DNA of 64,000 nucleotides, from assembly GCA_959604825.1 (NCBI GenBank), contig CAUHCN010000002.1:62001-126000 (forward strand). The letters are read 5' to 3'. The notes beneath the pieces were generated by a model. The model made no database searches. It was given only the letters and a program-made list of their open reading frames with translations, and was not told the origin of the DNA. Position numbers and translations under genes: made by a program. Below are positions 45,004 to 54,475 of the stretch, one piece after another. This DNA is from an uncultured Collinsella sp. GTDB taxonomy: Bacteria > Actinomycetota > Coriobacteriia > Coriobacteriales > Coriobacteriaceae. The number at the start of each line of letters is the position of its first letter. Position 1 is the first letter of the stretch.

Positions 45004-46152
45004 ATGGCCAAGAATTCAGGTCCCGTACGTACCGTTCATGCTCGCACGACGGGTAAAGAGCGCGATGAGATGATCGCCACCACCAAGGCCGAGATCGAGA
45101 AGAAATTCGGCCAGGGTTCCATCATGAGGTATGGTGACGGCGGCCCCGAGCTTGAGGTTGAGGCCATCCCCACGGGCGCTCTGGCACTCGATGCCGCTCT
45201 GGGTATCGGCGGTGTGCCGCGCGGCCGTATCGTCGAGATTTACGGTCCTGAGTCCTCCGGTAAGACGACGCTTTCGCTCGAGATCCTGGCCGAGGCCCAG
45301 GCAATGGGTGGCGTGGTGGCATTTATCGATGCCGAGCACGCGCTCGATCCCACGTATGCCGCGCGCATTGGCGTGGATATCGACGAGGTACTGATTTCCC
45401 AGCCCGATACGGGTGAGCAGGCGCTCGAGATTGTTGACATGCTCGTGCGTTCCGGCGCCATCGATGCCATCGTCGTCGACTCCGTCGCCGCGCTGACCCC
45501 GCGTGCCGAGATCGAGGGAGAGATCGGCGATACCACGGTCGGCTTGCAAGCTCGCCTGATGAGCCAGGCGCTCCGCAAGCTTGCCGGCTCGCTGTCCAAG
45601 TCCAACACGACGTGCATCTTCATTAACCAACTGCGTGAGAAGATCGGCGTCATGTTCGGCAACCCCGAGACCACGACGGGCGGCCGCGCCCTTAAGTTTT
45701 TCTCTTCGGTGCGTATCGACATTCGCCGCATCGACAGCATTAAGCTTAAGGATGAGGTTATCGGTAACCGCGTGCGCGCCAAGGTCGTTAAGAACAAGGT
45801 GGCAGCTCCGTTCCGTTCTGCTGAGTTTGACATCATGTACGGTACGGGCATCTCTAAGGAGGGCTCGATTCTGGACATGGCTGTCGAGTGCGGCATCTGC
45901 AAGAAGATGGGCTCCTGGTTTGCCTATGGCGAGGACAAGCTCGGCAACGGTCGCGAGGCCGCCAAGGCGTTCCTGCGCGAACACCCCGATTGCGCCGACG
46001 AGATTGAGCATAAGGTCCGCCTTGCCTGCGGGCTTGAGTTTGACGACGATGCTCCATCCGAGGTCGAGCTGACCGATCAGCCTGCGCCTGAGGAGTTTGA
46101 CGAGCTTTACGCCATCGATGGTTCCGCCATGCTCGATGATGACGACGAGTAG
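45004..46152 (+). CDS. recA: Recombinase RecA
   Basis: Strand-exchange ATPase and LexA co-protease. Walker A GPESSGKTT and the IVVDSVAALTPRAEIEGEIG block, INQLREKIGVMFG and the ETTTGGRALKFFSSVR C-terminal part of the core are all present. 382 residues, with an acidic C-terminal tail (MLDDDDE). AGGAGG precedes the ATG at 45004. The gene is under a LexA box and behind the TTTGG repeat array. recX follows after 11 bases. Confidence 0.98.
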   Translation: MAKNSGPVRTVHARTTGKERDEMIATTKAEIEKKFGQGSIMRYGDGGPELEVEAIPTGALALDAALGIGGVPRGRIVEIYGPESSGKTTLSLEILAEAQAMGGVVAFIDAEHALDPTYAARIGVDIDEVLISQPDTGEQALEIVDMLVRSGAIDAIVVDSVAALTPRAEIEGEIGDTTVGLQARLMSQALRKLAGSLSKSNTTCIFINQLREKIGVMFGNPETTTGGRALKFFSSVRIDIRRIDSIKLKDEVIGNRVRAKVVKNKVAAPFRSAEFDIMYGTGISKEGSILDMAVECGICKKMGSWFAYGEDKLGNGREAAKAFLREHPDCADEIEHKVRLACGLEFDDDAPSEVELTDQPAPEEFDELYAIDGSAMLDDDDE

Positions 46153-46163
46153 CGGTTACGCTC

Positions 46164-46856
46164 ATGTCGTATACGGTGACCGAGGCCACGGTCGTCTTTC
46201 CCGATAAGAAGGCGGCCTCCTCGTTCTCGAGCGGGTATGCGTCCAAAAAGCCTTGCGCACATATCGATTGTGAGCTTGAGGGCGGTTTTGAGCGGTCCAT
46301 TTGGATTCCCGCGCGGGTCGCGCGCCTGTATGTCAAAAACCGCCCCGATCTTCCCTGTGATTGGGACAACTTTCGTGAGGCGGTGCAGCTCGTCGAGCGT
46401 AAATGTGCACTTACCATGGTGACCGAGATGCTATCGCGACGCGACCATGCGACGGGCGAGGTCCGTGACAAGCTGGCTCGCTACGGCTTTCACCAGACCG
46501 CGATCGATTTCGCCGTCGAGCGCGCCACCGAGTATCGCTTTTTAGACGAGAACCGCTTTTGCTCGTACTTTATCGAGGAACGCAAGCGGCGCGGTTGGGG
46601 ACAGCGTAAAATCGAGACCGAGCTCAAGCGCCGTCATGTCGTGCTCGATGACATTCCCGGTTATCCCGAGGACTATTTTGCCGTCGAAGACGATTTGGCG
46701 CGTGCGTCAGCCCTGCTCGCCAAGCGGCGTGTTCCAGAGACGCGCGGATTCGAAAAACTGGTTCGGTTTTTGATGGGCAAGGGCTTCTCGTATCACATCG
46801 CCGCCGATGCCGTTAAGGCACGTCTCGATGCCGAACGTGAGGAATGTGCGGTTTAG
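46164..46856 (+). CDS. recX: Regulatory protein RecX
   Basis: Modulator of RecA filaments. Three tandem helical RecX repeats are visible, including MLSRRDHATGEVRDKLARYG, RFLDENRFCSYFIEERKRRG and FLMGKGFSYHIAADAVKARL. The N-terminal 75 residues form a less conserved extension. 230 residues. Same operon as recA. From 46857 to 47113 there is no gene. Confidence 0.9.
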   Translation: MSYTVTEATVVFPDKKAASSFSSGYASKKPCAHIDCELEGGFERSIWIPARVARLYVKNRPDLPCDWDNFREAVQLVERKCALTMVTEMLSRRDHATGEVRDKLARYGFHQTAIDFAVERATEYRFLDENRFCSYFIEERKRRGWGQRKIETELKRRHVVLDDIPGYPEDYFAVEDDLARASALLAKRRVPETRGFEKLVRFLMGKGFSYHIAADAVKARLDAEREECAV

Positions 46857-46918
46857 GCGTATGCGTTTTGTGGCCCTGCCGTTCACCGCGTTTTAGCCGC
46901 CGTGCTGGGGCCATTTAT

Positions 46919-46947
46919 TTGACAGTTGTTGTGGTTCAACGTACGAT
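46919..46947 (+). promoter_or_regulatory. Promoter of rny
   Basis: TTGACA (46919-46924), 17-base spacer, TACGAT (46942-46947). A textbook spacing, and the best -35 in the window. It gives rny a leader of about 160 bases. Confidence 0.75.
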
Positions 46948-47052
46948 AAACACTGTCATTTGCTTTGTGATATGTGCTCATCTGTGATGAGTTTGTTTAT
47001 ATGTTTATCTGTATCCGACCCGCATAAGCTGCGCCCATATTACTCAAATGTC

Positions 47053-47078
47053 GCGAGCCGTTCGTAAGGACGGTTCGC
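47053..47078 (+). promoter_or_regulatory. Hairpin in the rny leader
   Basis: A 9-bp stem (47053-47061 with 47070-47078, one G-U pair) followed by TTTGTTG lies 35 bases upstream of the rny start. It could be an attenuator or stabilising structure. Confidence 0.4.
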
Positions 47079-47113
47079 TTTGTTGTGTAACGAATCCATA
47101 AAAAGGAGTGAGC

Positions 47114-48664
47114 ATGCCTATCATCGCAGCGCTCGTTGGCATCGTTTTGGGTGCCATCGCCGCCATTGCCTACATGCGCACCGCCAAGCAGGGTAGTCTT
47201 CACGAGGCCGACGAAAAAATCCAGTCGGCACACGCACAGGCTGAGTCCCTGATCGGTGATGCCAAGCGTCAGGCCGAGACCCTCAAAAAAGAGGCTCTGC
47301 TCGAGGCTAAAGAGGAGATCATCAAGAACAAGCAGGCCGCCGAGGCCGAGGACAAGCAGCGTAAGAACGAGATTCGTACGCTCGAGAACCGCGTGATGCA
47401 GCGCGAGGAATCCCTTGATCGCCGCAACGACGCTCTCGACAAGCGCGAGCATCAGCTGTCCAGCCAGGCCGGTCAGGTCGAGAAGCGCTCCCGTGAGCTC
47501 GAGGAGCTCTGCGCAAAGCAGACCTCCGAGCTCGAGCGTATCGCCGACCTTACCCGCGAGGACGCCCACAAGGAGCTCCTCGATAAGGTTCGCGGCGAGG
47601 TCACCCACGAGGCCGCCACGATCATTCGCGAGTCCGAGCAGCAGGTTCGCGCCGAGTGCCACAAGACCGCCCAGGAGATTCTGTCTCTGGCGATTCAGCG
47701 CTGCGCTGCCGACCACACTGCCGAGGTCACCGTTACCTCCGTGCACATTCCCTCTGATGACCTCAAGGGCCGTATCATCGGTCGCGAGGGTCGCAACATC
47801 CGGACCTTCGAGCAGGTTTCCGGCGTCAACCTCGTGATCGACGACACGCCCGAGACCGTCGTTCTTTCGAGCTTCGACCCGGTCCGTCGTGAGACCGCCC
47901 GTGTCGCCCTCGAGAACCTCATCGCCGACGGCCGCATTCACCCTGCCCGTATCGAGGAGATGTATCACAAGGCCGCCGACCTGGTTCAGCAGCGCGTGCG
48001 CGAGGCTGGCGAGCAGGCTGCCTTCGATGCCGGCATCCACGACCTGCACCCCGAGATCGTCAAGACCCTTGGTGCCCTGCGCTACCGTACCTCGTTTGGT
48101 CAGAACGTGCTTCAGCATTCCCTCGAGGTCTCTGATCTGTGCGGCGTGATGGCTTCCGAGCTTGGCCTGGACGTTGTGACCGCCAAGCGCGCCGGCCTGC
48201 TTCATGACCTGGGCAAGGCAATCGACCACGACGTCGAGGGCCCGCATGCCGTCATCGGCGCCGAGCTTGCCCGCCGTTATGGCGAGAAGCCCGTTATCGT
48301 CCACGCTATTGAGGCTCACCATGCCGATGTCGACCCCAACACGGTGCTCGATGTCCTGGTGCAGGCCGCCGATGCTGTCTCTGCCTCTCGCCCCGGTGCC
48401 CGTCGCGAGTCTGCCGAGAACTACATCAAGCGTCTTGAGAAGCTCGAGGAGATCGCCAACTCTCATGACGGCGTCGAACGTACCTATGCCATGCAGGCCG
48501 GTCGCGAGGTCCACGTCATGGTCCAGCCAGACAAGATTTCCGATGCCCAGTCCACGGTTCTGGCTCACGATATCGCCCATCAGATCGAGGAAGAGATGGA
48601 GTATCCCGGTCAGGTGCGCGTCGTCGTGATTCGCGAGAGCCGCGCTGTCGATATCGCTAAATAA
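47114..48664 (+). CDS. rny: Ribonuclease Y
   Basis: Membrane-anchored endoribonuclease that starts mRNA decay. N-terminal membrane helix (PIIAALVGIVLGAIAAIAYM), a long Glu/Lys-rich coiled coil (about 25-200), a KH domain (IIGREGRNIRTFEQVSGV), and an HD domain with LLHDLGKAIDHDVEG. 516 residues. The ATG at 47114 has AAGGAG five bases away; a GTG at 47108 would overlap it. Confidence 0.96.
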   Translation: MPIIAALVGIVLGAIAAIAYMRTAKQGSLHEADEKIQSAHAQAESLIGDAKRQAETLKKEALLEAKEEIIKNKQAAEAEDKQRKNEIRTLENRVMQREESLDRRNDALDKREHQLSSQAGQVEKRSRELEELCAKQTSELERIADLTREDAHKELLDKVRGEVTHEAATIIRESEQQVRAECHKTAQEILSLAIQRCAADHTAEVTVTSVHIPSDDLKGRIIGREGRNIRTFEQVSGVNLVIDDTPETVVLSSFDPVRRETARVALENLIADGRIHPARIEEMYHKAADLVQQRVREAGEQAAFDAGIHDLHPEIVKTLGALRYRTSFGQNVLQHSLEVSDLCGVMASELGLDVVTAKRAGLLHDLGKAIDHDVEGPHAVIGAELARRYGEKPVIVHAIEAHHADVDPNTVLDVLVQAADAVSASRPGARRESAENYIKRLEKLEEIANSHDGVERTYAMQAGREVHVMVQPDKISDAQSTVLAHDIAHQIEEEMEYPGQVRVVVIRESRAVDIAK

Positions 48665-48665
48665 C

Positions 48666-49751
48666 ATGAGCGACGCGAACGAGCTCATCTCATTTATCGC
48701 GTCGATGTCGGGGGAGGGCAACCTTCGCGTCGAGGAGAACCTTGGCGAGGGGTATGTCCGCCTCCGCGTTTCGGAGGCCGAGCGGCGCCAGGCTAAGCAC
48801 GACATTCAGCATGTCGAGGACATCGTCATCGAAATGCTCCGTAATGCTCGCGATGCCGGCGCCGACAAGGTCTATCTCGCCACGACCAAGGAAGATGGCG
48901 TCCGCACGCTTGTCTTTCTGGATAACGGTTCTGGCGTTCCGCAGGATATGCAAGAGCGAATCTTTGATGCCCGCGTTACCTCCAAGCTCGAGAGCATGAA
49001 GATGGACCGTTGGGGCGTTCACGGTCGTGGCATGGCATTGTTTTCGATCAAGCAGAACACCGACGAGGCCCGTGTGGTCACGTCCGGTGTCGATCTTGGT
49101 TCAGCCTTCAAGGTGAGCGTTGCGGCTAACCGCCTCAGTGAGCGTGCCGATCAGTCCAGCTGGCCCCAGGCCGTCAAGGATGAGGACGGACGTTATGTCT
49201 GTGCTCGCGGTCCGCATAATATTATTCGCGCTGCTTGTGAGTTTGCGCTCGAAGAGTTGCGTGGTTGCGATGTCTATCTTGGTTCTCCGTCTGAGATTGC
49301 CGCGACCCTTTATGCTCAGGCGTCAAGCCGGCTCGATACGTCTCGTCTCCTGTTCATTGATGACGAGAGCGAGCTTCCGGTTGTCGATCGTTTAGGCCTT
49401 GCTTCTGATGCCGAGGACTTTATCCGTATCTGTTCGGGTTTGGGTCTTGAGATGTCCGAGCGCACGGCCCATCGCATTTTGGTAGGGCAGATTAAGCCCG
49501 TTCGCGGTGTGACCGCGCGTCTGCTGCGCGAGCGTGATTCGTCCTCGCGTGCGCCGGCTCCTGTCGATCTCGCGAAGGATCGTCGCGGGCTACGTATTGC
49601 CAAGGATGACATTGCACAGTTTTCGCGTGCTGTGGAGCGCGACTTTAATGACCTTGCTGCCCGGTACTATCTCAACCTTTGCGGCGACCCAAAGATTCGT
49701 GTTTCGCGTGATCGAATCACCGTGACCTTTGATCTTGCCAAAGAGGAATAG
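48666..49751 (+). CDS. GHKL-type ATPase of unknown function
   Basis: An ATP-binding domain of the gyrase/Hsp90/kinase/MutL kind. N-box EMLRNARDAGAD (E56, N60), G1 motif DNGSGVP (D86-), and G2 motif GVHGRGMALFS (about 117). The C-terminal two thirds have no domain I can name; the end (KIRVSRDRITVTFDLAKEE) looks like an edge beta structure. 361 residues. It has no SD and starts 2 bases after rny, so translation is probably coupled to rny. It occupies the place of ymdB in the Bacillus rny-ymdB-spoVS order. It is not a histidine kinase; no H-box is visible. Real gene by codon use and context; function unknown. Confidence 0.85.
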   Translation: MSDANELISFIASMSGEGNLRVEENLGEGYVRLRVSEAERRQAKHDIQHVEDIVIEMLRNARDAGADKVYLATTKEDGVRTLVFLDNGSGVPQDMQERIFDARVTSKLESMKMDRWGVHGRGMALFSIKQNTDEARVVTSGVDLGSAFKVSVAANRLSERADQSSWPQAVKDEDGRYVCARGPHNIIRAACEFALEELRGCDVYLGSPSEIAATLYAQASSRLDTSRLLFIDDESELPVVDRLGLASDAEDFIRICSGLGLEMSERTAHRILVGQIKPVRGVTARLLRERDSSSRAPAPVDLAKDRRGLRIAKDDIAQFSRAVERDFNDLAARYYLNLCGDPKIRVSRDRITVTFDLAKEE

Positions 49752-49757
49752 TGCCTT

Positions 49758-49775
49758 TACCGAGTCCACTCGGTA
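49758..49775. promoter_or_regulatory. Palindrome between the GHKL gene and spoVS
   Basis: TACCGAGT-CC-ACTCGGTA, a perfect 8-bp inverted repeat with 2-base centre, followed by CGATACAG. It is about 50 bases before the spoVS start. Operator or hairpin, undetermined. Confidence 0.45.
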
Positions 49776-49825
49776 CGATACAGTTATTGCAGTTAAAACG
49801 TACTTTTAAATGCAGGAGTTTCTTC

Positions 49826-50143
49826 ATGGATTGCCTGAAGGTATCAAGCAAATCATCGCCCGCGTCCGTTGCCGGCGCCATCGCCGGCATGGTCAAGGAT
49901 GGTGTACCCGTCAACATCCAGTGTGTCGGCGCTGGTGCCGTCAACCAAGCCATTAAGGCCGTTGCTATCGCGCGCGGTTTTTTGATTCCAACCGGTTTTG
50001 ATATTTCCTGCGCGCCCGTGTTCTCCGACATCCTCATTAACGGGGAGTCGCGCACGGCCATCCGCCTTTCTATCTACGTTCACCAGATCAATCGAGCTGC
50101 TATGGATAACGTCGTCATGGATGATGTTAAGCCTGTGGCATAG
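49826..50143 (+). CDS. spoVS: Stage V sporulation protein S (SpoVS) family
   Basis: Small Alba-superfamily protein; KVSSKSSPASVAGAIAGMVK and VNQAIKAVAIARGFL are near-invariant. SpoVS acts in Bacillus sporulation and division. The family also occurs in non-sporulating bacteria, where its function is unclear. 105 residues, about 20 longer than the Bacillus form by a C-terminal tail (NVVMDDVKPVA). AGGAG precedes ATG 49826. Confidence 0.92.
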   Translation: MDCLKVSSKSSPASVAGAIAGMVKDGVPVNIQCVGAGAVNQAIKAVAIARGFLIPTGFDISCAPVFSDILINGESRTAIRLSIYVHQINRAAMDNVVMDDVKPVA

Positions 50144-50182
50144 CTTCTGCTTGCCTCGTTCCGCTCCCCATCGTTAGGACTT

Positions 50183-51559
50183 ATGCACATGGACCAGCGT
50201 TCCGTACGCGATATTCTTGCCGGTAAAACCTACTTTATCCGCACCTTTGGCTGCCAGATGAATCAGCACGACTCCGAGCGTGTGAGCGGTCTGCTTGATT
50301 CGTATGGCTGCCTCATGGCGCTCGATCCCGCGCATGCCGATATCGTTGTCTTCATGACGTGCTGCGTGCGCGAGGCCGCCGATACTCGCCTGTACGGTCA
50401 GTGCAATTCCTGTAAAAGCCTGCCGCCTTCGCCTTCGGGCAAGCGCGTGGTTGCCGTTGGCGGTTGCATCGCGCAGCGCGATGGCGAGGGCCTGCTCACC
50501 AACGTCGATAATGTCAATGTCATTTTTGGCACGCATTCCATCGCACATGTGGCCGAGCTCATTGCCGAGGCGTTCCTTGATGGTAAGCGTCATATCCGTG
50601 CCAATGAGCATGAGGATACGGACGCCATGAGCATGCCGTGGCATCGCGAGACCCAGTATCACGCTTGGGTGCCCATCATGACAGGCTGCAATAATTTCTG
50701 CACCTATTGCATCGTGCCGTATGTGCGTGGTCGCGAAAAGAGCCGCCCCTTCGAGGAGATTGTCGACGAGGTGACCGGTTTGGTACGCCAGGGCGTGCGT
50801 GAGATTACGCTGTTGGGCCAAAACGTTAACTCATATGGTCGCGATCTGTTTGGCAAGCCGCGTTTTGCCGATCTGCTGCGTGCCGTGGGCGATACGGGTG
50901 TGGAGCGTATCTTCTTTACGTCTTCACATCCCAAGGACCTGCTGCCCGAGACCATCGATGCCATGGCCGAGACGCCTGCCGTTATGCCGCAGCTGCATCT
51001 GGCCGTCCAGTCAGGTTCGACGCGGATCCTCAAAGAGATGAATCGCCGTTATACACGCGAGGACTATCTGGGCCTTGTCGATCGCATTCGCAACCGCATG
51101 CCCGACATCGCGCTCTCGACCGACATTATCGTTGGCTTCCCGGGTGAGACTGAAGAGGACTTTGAGCAGACGTTCTCACTTGCCGAGACGGTCCGCTATG
51201 CTCAGGCCTATACCTTCATCTATTCCAAGCGCGCCGGTACCCCGGCTGCCGAGATTGACGATCCTACGCCGCATGAGGTTATTCTCGAGCGTTTCAACCG
51301 CTTGGTTAAGGTTATCGAGACCACGGCATACGAGTATAACCAGGGTGAGCTTCATACTGTGGTTCCGGCGCTCATTGAGGGAACGAGTAAAAAGAACGAC
51401 GCGGTCCTGCTGGGCAAGAGTCCCAAGAATCAGACTGTGCACGCGCCTATCCCCGAGGGTTACAGCATCGATCAGCTTGTTGGCAAGATCGTTGATGTTG
51501 ACGTTGACGTTGCCAAGACCTGGTATTTGTCCGGCTCCGTTGTGGGCGAGCCTCGCTAA
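50183..51559 (+). CDS. miaB: tRNA-2-methylthio-N6-dimethylallyladenosine synthase MiaB
   Basis: Adds a methylthio group to i6A37. UPF0004 cysteines in RTFGCQMNQHDSERV, TCCVRE and GGCIAQR; radical SAM cluster in MTGCNNFCTYCIVPYVRG; GFPGETEEDF; C-terminal TRAM. The TFGCQMNQ signature marks MiaB. 458 residues. It overlaps miaA, whose product makes the i6A substrate, so the two act in sequence. Third methylthiotransferase in this window. Confidence 0.96.
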   Translation: MHMDQRSVRDILAGKTYFIRTFGCQMNQHDSERVSGLLDSYGCLMALDPAHADIVVFMTCCVREAADTRLYGQCNSCKSLPPSPSGKRVVAVGGCIAQRDGEGLLTNVDNVNVIFGTHSIAHVAELIAEAFLDGKRHIRANEHEDTDAMSMPWHRETQYHAWVPIMTGCNNFCTYCIVPYVRGREKSRPFEEIVDEVTGLVRQGVREITLLGQNVNSYGRDLFGKPRFADLLRAVGDTGVERIFFTSSHPKDLLPETIDAMAETPAVMPQLHLAVQSGSTRILKEMNRRYTREDYLGLVDRIRNRMPDIALSTDIIVGFPGETEEDFEQTFSLAETVRYAQAYTFIYSKRAGTPAAEIDDPTPHEVILERFNRLVKVIETTAYEYNQGELHTVVPALIEGTSKKNDAVLLGKSPKNQTVHAPIPEGYSIDQLVGKIVDVDVDVAKTWYLSGSVVGEPR

Positions 51560-52497
51560 TGGTTGCTCCCGGGGCAGGTCTTTCCGCCGTTGCGATCGTC
51601 GGTCCGACGGCGGTTGGTAAGAGCGATGTTGCCGACCGTTTGGCAGCCCGTCTTTCGTCCGAAGTGCTGTCGTGCGACGCGATGCAAATCTATCGCGGCA
51701 TGGACATCGGTACCGCAAAGATGGCGCCCGATGAGTGTACGGCGCCGCTGCGTCTCGTCGACATTGTAGAGCCGGGTGTGGCATATTCTGCTGCGCTTTA
51801 TCAGGCTGACGCTCGCGTGCATGTTGAACGTCTCCTTGGTTCGGGTTGCCTGCCGGTTTTTTGCGGAGGTACGGGGCTATATCTCAAGGCCGCCCTTGAT
51901 GAGATGGACTTTCCCTCGGGTGAACTTGAGGACGATCGTCGTGCGGGCTATCAGGAGCTTGCCGAGCGTATTGGCGAGGAAGAACTGCATGCCCTGCTTG
52001 CCGAGCGTGATCCAGAATCAGCTGCTGTTATTCATCCCCATAATGTGCGCCGTGTGATTCGTGCGCTCGAGATGCATGATGATGGTATCTCCTATGCACA
52101 GCAAAAAAGTCAGTTTAGTGTTCCGCGCGAGCATTATCATGCTCTATGGTTTGGTCTGACGCGTAATCGCGAGGTGCTCTACGAGCGTATTAACCTGCGC
52201 GTCGATCTGATGTTTGAGCAGGGTCTTGTCGATGAGGTTCGCGGTCTTATGGACCAGGGGCTGGGAGATGCCCTGACTTCGATGCAGGCAATTGGCTATA
52301 AAGAGATCATTGATGCTTTCAATGGCGTGATTTCTATGGATGAGGCTCGCGAACTCATCAAGATGCGTTCGCGTCGCTATGCCAAACGTCAGCTTTCGTG
52401 GTTTAAGCGCGATGACCGTATCGTGTGGTTCGATATGGACGAGTTTACGATCGATGAGGTCGTTGAGGACATCCTGCATCGTATTGAGGCTGCCTAA
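51559..52497 (+). CDS. miaA: tRNA dimethylallyltransferase MiaA
   Basis: Transfers dimethylallyl to A37 of UNN-reading tRNAs. P-loop VGPTAVGKSDVA, DAMQIYRGMDIGTAK, and QAIGYKEI are hallmarks. 312 residues. ATG overlaps the miaB stop and the gene's own stop overlaps hflX, so miaB-miaA-hflX is a coupled operon. Confidence 0.96.
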   Translation: MVAPGAGLSAVAIVGPTAVGKSDVADRLAARLSSEVLSCDAMQIYRGMDIGTAKMAPDECTAPLRLVDIVEPGVAYSAALYQADARVHVERLLGSGCLPVFCGGTGLYLKAALDEMDFPSGELEDDRRAGYQELAERIGEEELHALLAERDPESAAVIHPHNVRRVIRALEMHDDGISYAQQKSQFSVPREHYHALWFGLTRNREVLYERINLRVDLMFEQGLVDEVRGLMDQGLGDALTSMQAIGYKEIIDAFNGVISMDEARELIKMRSRRYAKRQLSWFKRDDRIVWFDMDEFTIDEVVEDILHRIEAA

Positions 52498-53786
52498 TGG
52501 CCCGTTTCCCCCTTGTTCCCACGGCACCCGAGCCCGAGCGTGCCATATTAGTTGGTGTTGAGTGGCGCGACAATGCATGGCCGCTCGATCGTTCGCTTGA
52601 CGAGCTTGAGCGCCTGGCCCATACGGCTGGCGCCCAGTGCGTGGCGCGTTTGTCACAGCGTCTGGTTAAGCCGTATCCAAAATCGTTTATCGGTTCCGGT
52701 AAGGTTGAAGAGCTGTGCGGCCTGGTGCATCGCATGGATGCCGATGTCGTTATTTTTGACGACGACCTGACGCCCTCGCAGCAATCCTATTTGGAGAAAG
52801 CCGTGGGCGAGCCGGTAAAGATTATCGATCGTACAGCACTGATCTTGGATATCTTTGGCCTGCATGCTCAGACGCGTGAGGGACGCCTACAGGTACAGCT
52901 GGCGCAGCTTCAATATCTGTTGCCTCGTCTGCGTGGCATGTGGAGCCATCTTGCCAAGGAGCAGACGCGCGGCGGCATCGGTTCGCGCTTTGGCCAGGGT
53001 GAAAGCCAGCTCGAGGTTGACCGTCGCTTGATTCGCAATAAGATTGCCGCGCTTCGTCGTGAGCTCAAGCAGGTTGAACAGCGTCGCGATGTCCAGTCCA
53101 AGAGCCGCATTGAGTCACCGGCGTTTCGCGTCGCGTTAGCCGGTTATACCAATGCCGGTAAATCGACGTTGCTCAATCGCCTGACCGGCTCTACGGTACT
53201 TTCGCAGGACAAGCTGTTTGCTACGCTCGACCCGACGACGCGTTCGTATCGCCTGCCCGGCGGTCGCGGCATGACGATTACTGATACCGTCGGCTTTATT
53301 CAAAAGCTGCCGCATGGTCTGGTCGATGCCTTTAAATCGACGCTGTCCGAGGTGTTGGGTGCCGATCTAATTCTCAAAGTCGTAGATGCGTCTGACGAGG
53401 ACTATGAGCGGCAGCTTGAGGCTGTCGACCGCGTTCTTGATGAGATCGGCGCTGGAGAGCGTTTAACGCTGACCGTATTCAATAAAATCGATCTTCTCGA
53501 TAGCGTTGATCGCCTGAGCTTCCGTCGTCGCTATCCCGAGGCCGTGCTGTTCTCGGCCCAGACGGGCGAGGGATTCGACGATTTCGTCGACCGTATTGCT
53601 CGTGAGGCGGCTGCTACCGATGTGTTGCTCTCTGCTGATATCCCGTATCGCGAGGGCGCCCTCATCACGCTGGTGCATGAGCAGGGAACCCTTTTGCACG
53701 AGGAATATCTTGAGGACGGCGTTCGTATTGTGGCGAAGCTGCCGGCCCGTATCGCGCCGCGGCTCAAGCGTTATCGCACCGAGTAG
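52497..53786 (+). CDS. hflX: GTPase HflX
   Basis: Ribosome-splitting GTPase used on stalled ribosomes in stress. N-terminal nucleotide-binding domain with IGSGKVEEL, then the coiled-coil linker QLQYLLPRLRGMW, and G1 GYTNAGKSTLLN, G3 DTVGFIQKLPH, G4 NKIDLLD. 429 residues. The final 16 bases overlap the convergent DUF1624 gene, with no room for a terminator between. Confidence 0.95.
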   Translation: MARFPLVPTAPEPERAILVGVEWRDNAWPLDRSLDELERLAHTAGAQCVARLSQRLVKPYPKSFIGSGKVEELCGLVHRMDADVVIFDDDLTPSQQSYLEKAVGEPVKIIDRTALILDIFGLHAQTREGRLQVQLAQLQYLLPRLRGMWSHLAKEQTRGGIGSRFGQGESQLEVDRRLIRNKIAALRRELKQVEQRRDVQSKSRIESPAFRVALAGYTNAGKSTLLNRLTGSTVLSQDKLFATLDPTTRSYRLPGGRGMTITDTVGFIQKLPHGLVDAFKSTLSEVLGADLILKVVDASDEDYERQLEAVDRVLDEIGAGERLTLTVFNKIDLLDSVDRLSFRRRYPEAVLFSAQTGEGFDDFVDRIAREAAATDVLLSADIPYREGALITLVHEQGTLLHEEYLEDGVRIVAKLPARIAPRLKRYRTE

Positions 53787-54475
53787 ACGAGCTCCAAAAA
53801 GCCCAGAATAATGGGTTGATGCAGCAGATAAAAGGGGAGTGCATGACGTCCAAGGCTGGCGAGCGCCGGCAGGGGGTTGGCGTAGGCCCAGCTTAGGGCG
53901 GTCTTATCGATTCCCTGCGCTATATGTGCGGCGAAGTATCCTGCAAGATACATAAAGATAAACGGGATGATGGGGTAGTAATCACCTGAAACAAACCCAA
54001 GGCTCGGAAATCCCAGCCACGCCAGGTAGGGGACAGGGTAGATCGTTTTGGGGATACTCCAGGTGAGGGCGAACAACACAAGGCATAGCGACATGCCCCA
54101 TCTCGCCGATATCTTCTTAAGGACGGGATCGGTCAACGCCACGATGCCGGTACATGCGGCCATGCAGTAGATGATGCCAAAATTAACCGAATCGTCGACT
54201 GAGACAAGTGTTGTTGCCAGCCAGACGACGAGTGCTGCTAAGGCGTATTTGGCGGCACGTTTGATATTGTTGCGCGAAAGGGTGCACATCCAACCCGCGA
54301 TAAACAAAAATACCCAGCTGATGCTGGCGCGCCAGATGTCTTGAAAGACGGTCTGGGTAAACCAGAGCATATCCCAGTCGTACAGGTAGGCGAGATCGTA
54401 GCAAGCGTGAAAACCTGCCATTGAAATCATCGTAAACCCGCGGACGGTATCAAAGATGGTGATGCGTTTTTGCAT
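53771..54475 (-). CDS. DUF1624 / heparan-alpha-glucosaminide N-acetyltransferase-like membrane protein
   Basis: A polytopic membrane protein of 234 residues. RITIFDTVRGFTMISMAGFH at the N-terminus is the family's first motif, with a conserved histidine, and YDLAYLYDW follows. About six or seven hydrophobic helices follow. The family includes transmembrane acyltransferases that move acetyl groups to sugars; the substrate here is not known. Its ATG overlaps the lexA stop by one base, so it is cotranscribed with lexA, which would bring it under SOS control. This coupling is unusual. Confidence 0.8.
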   Translation of the reverse strand: MQKRITIFDTVRGFTMISMAGFHACYDLAYLYDWDMLWFTQTVFQDIWRASISWVFLFIAGWMCTLSRNNIKRAAKYALAALVVWLATTLVSVDDSVNFGIIYCMAACTGIVALTDPVLKKISARWGMSLCLVLFALTWSIPKTIYPVPYLAWLGFPSLGFVSGDYYPIIPFIFMYLAGYFAAHIAQGIDKTALSWAYANPLPALASLGRHALPFYLLHQPIILGFLELVYSVR

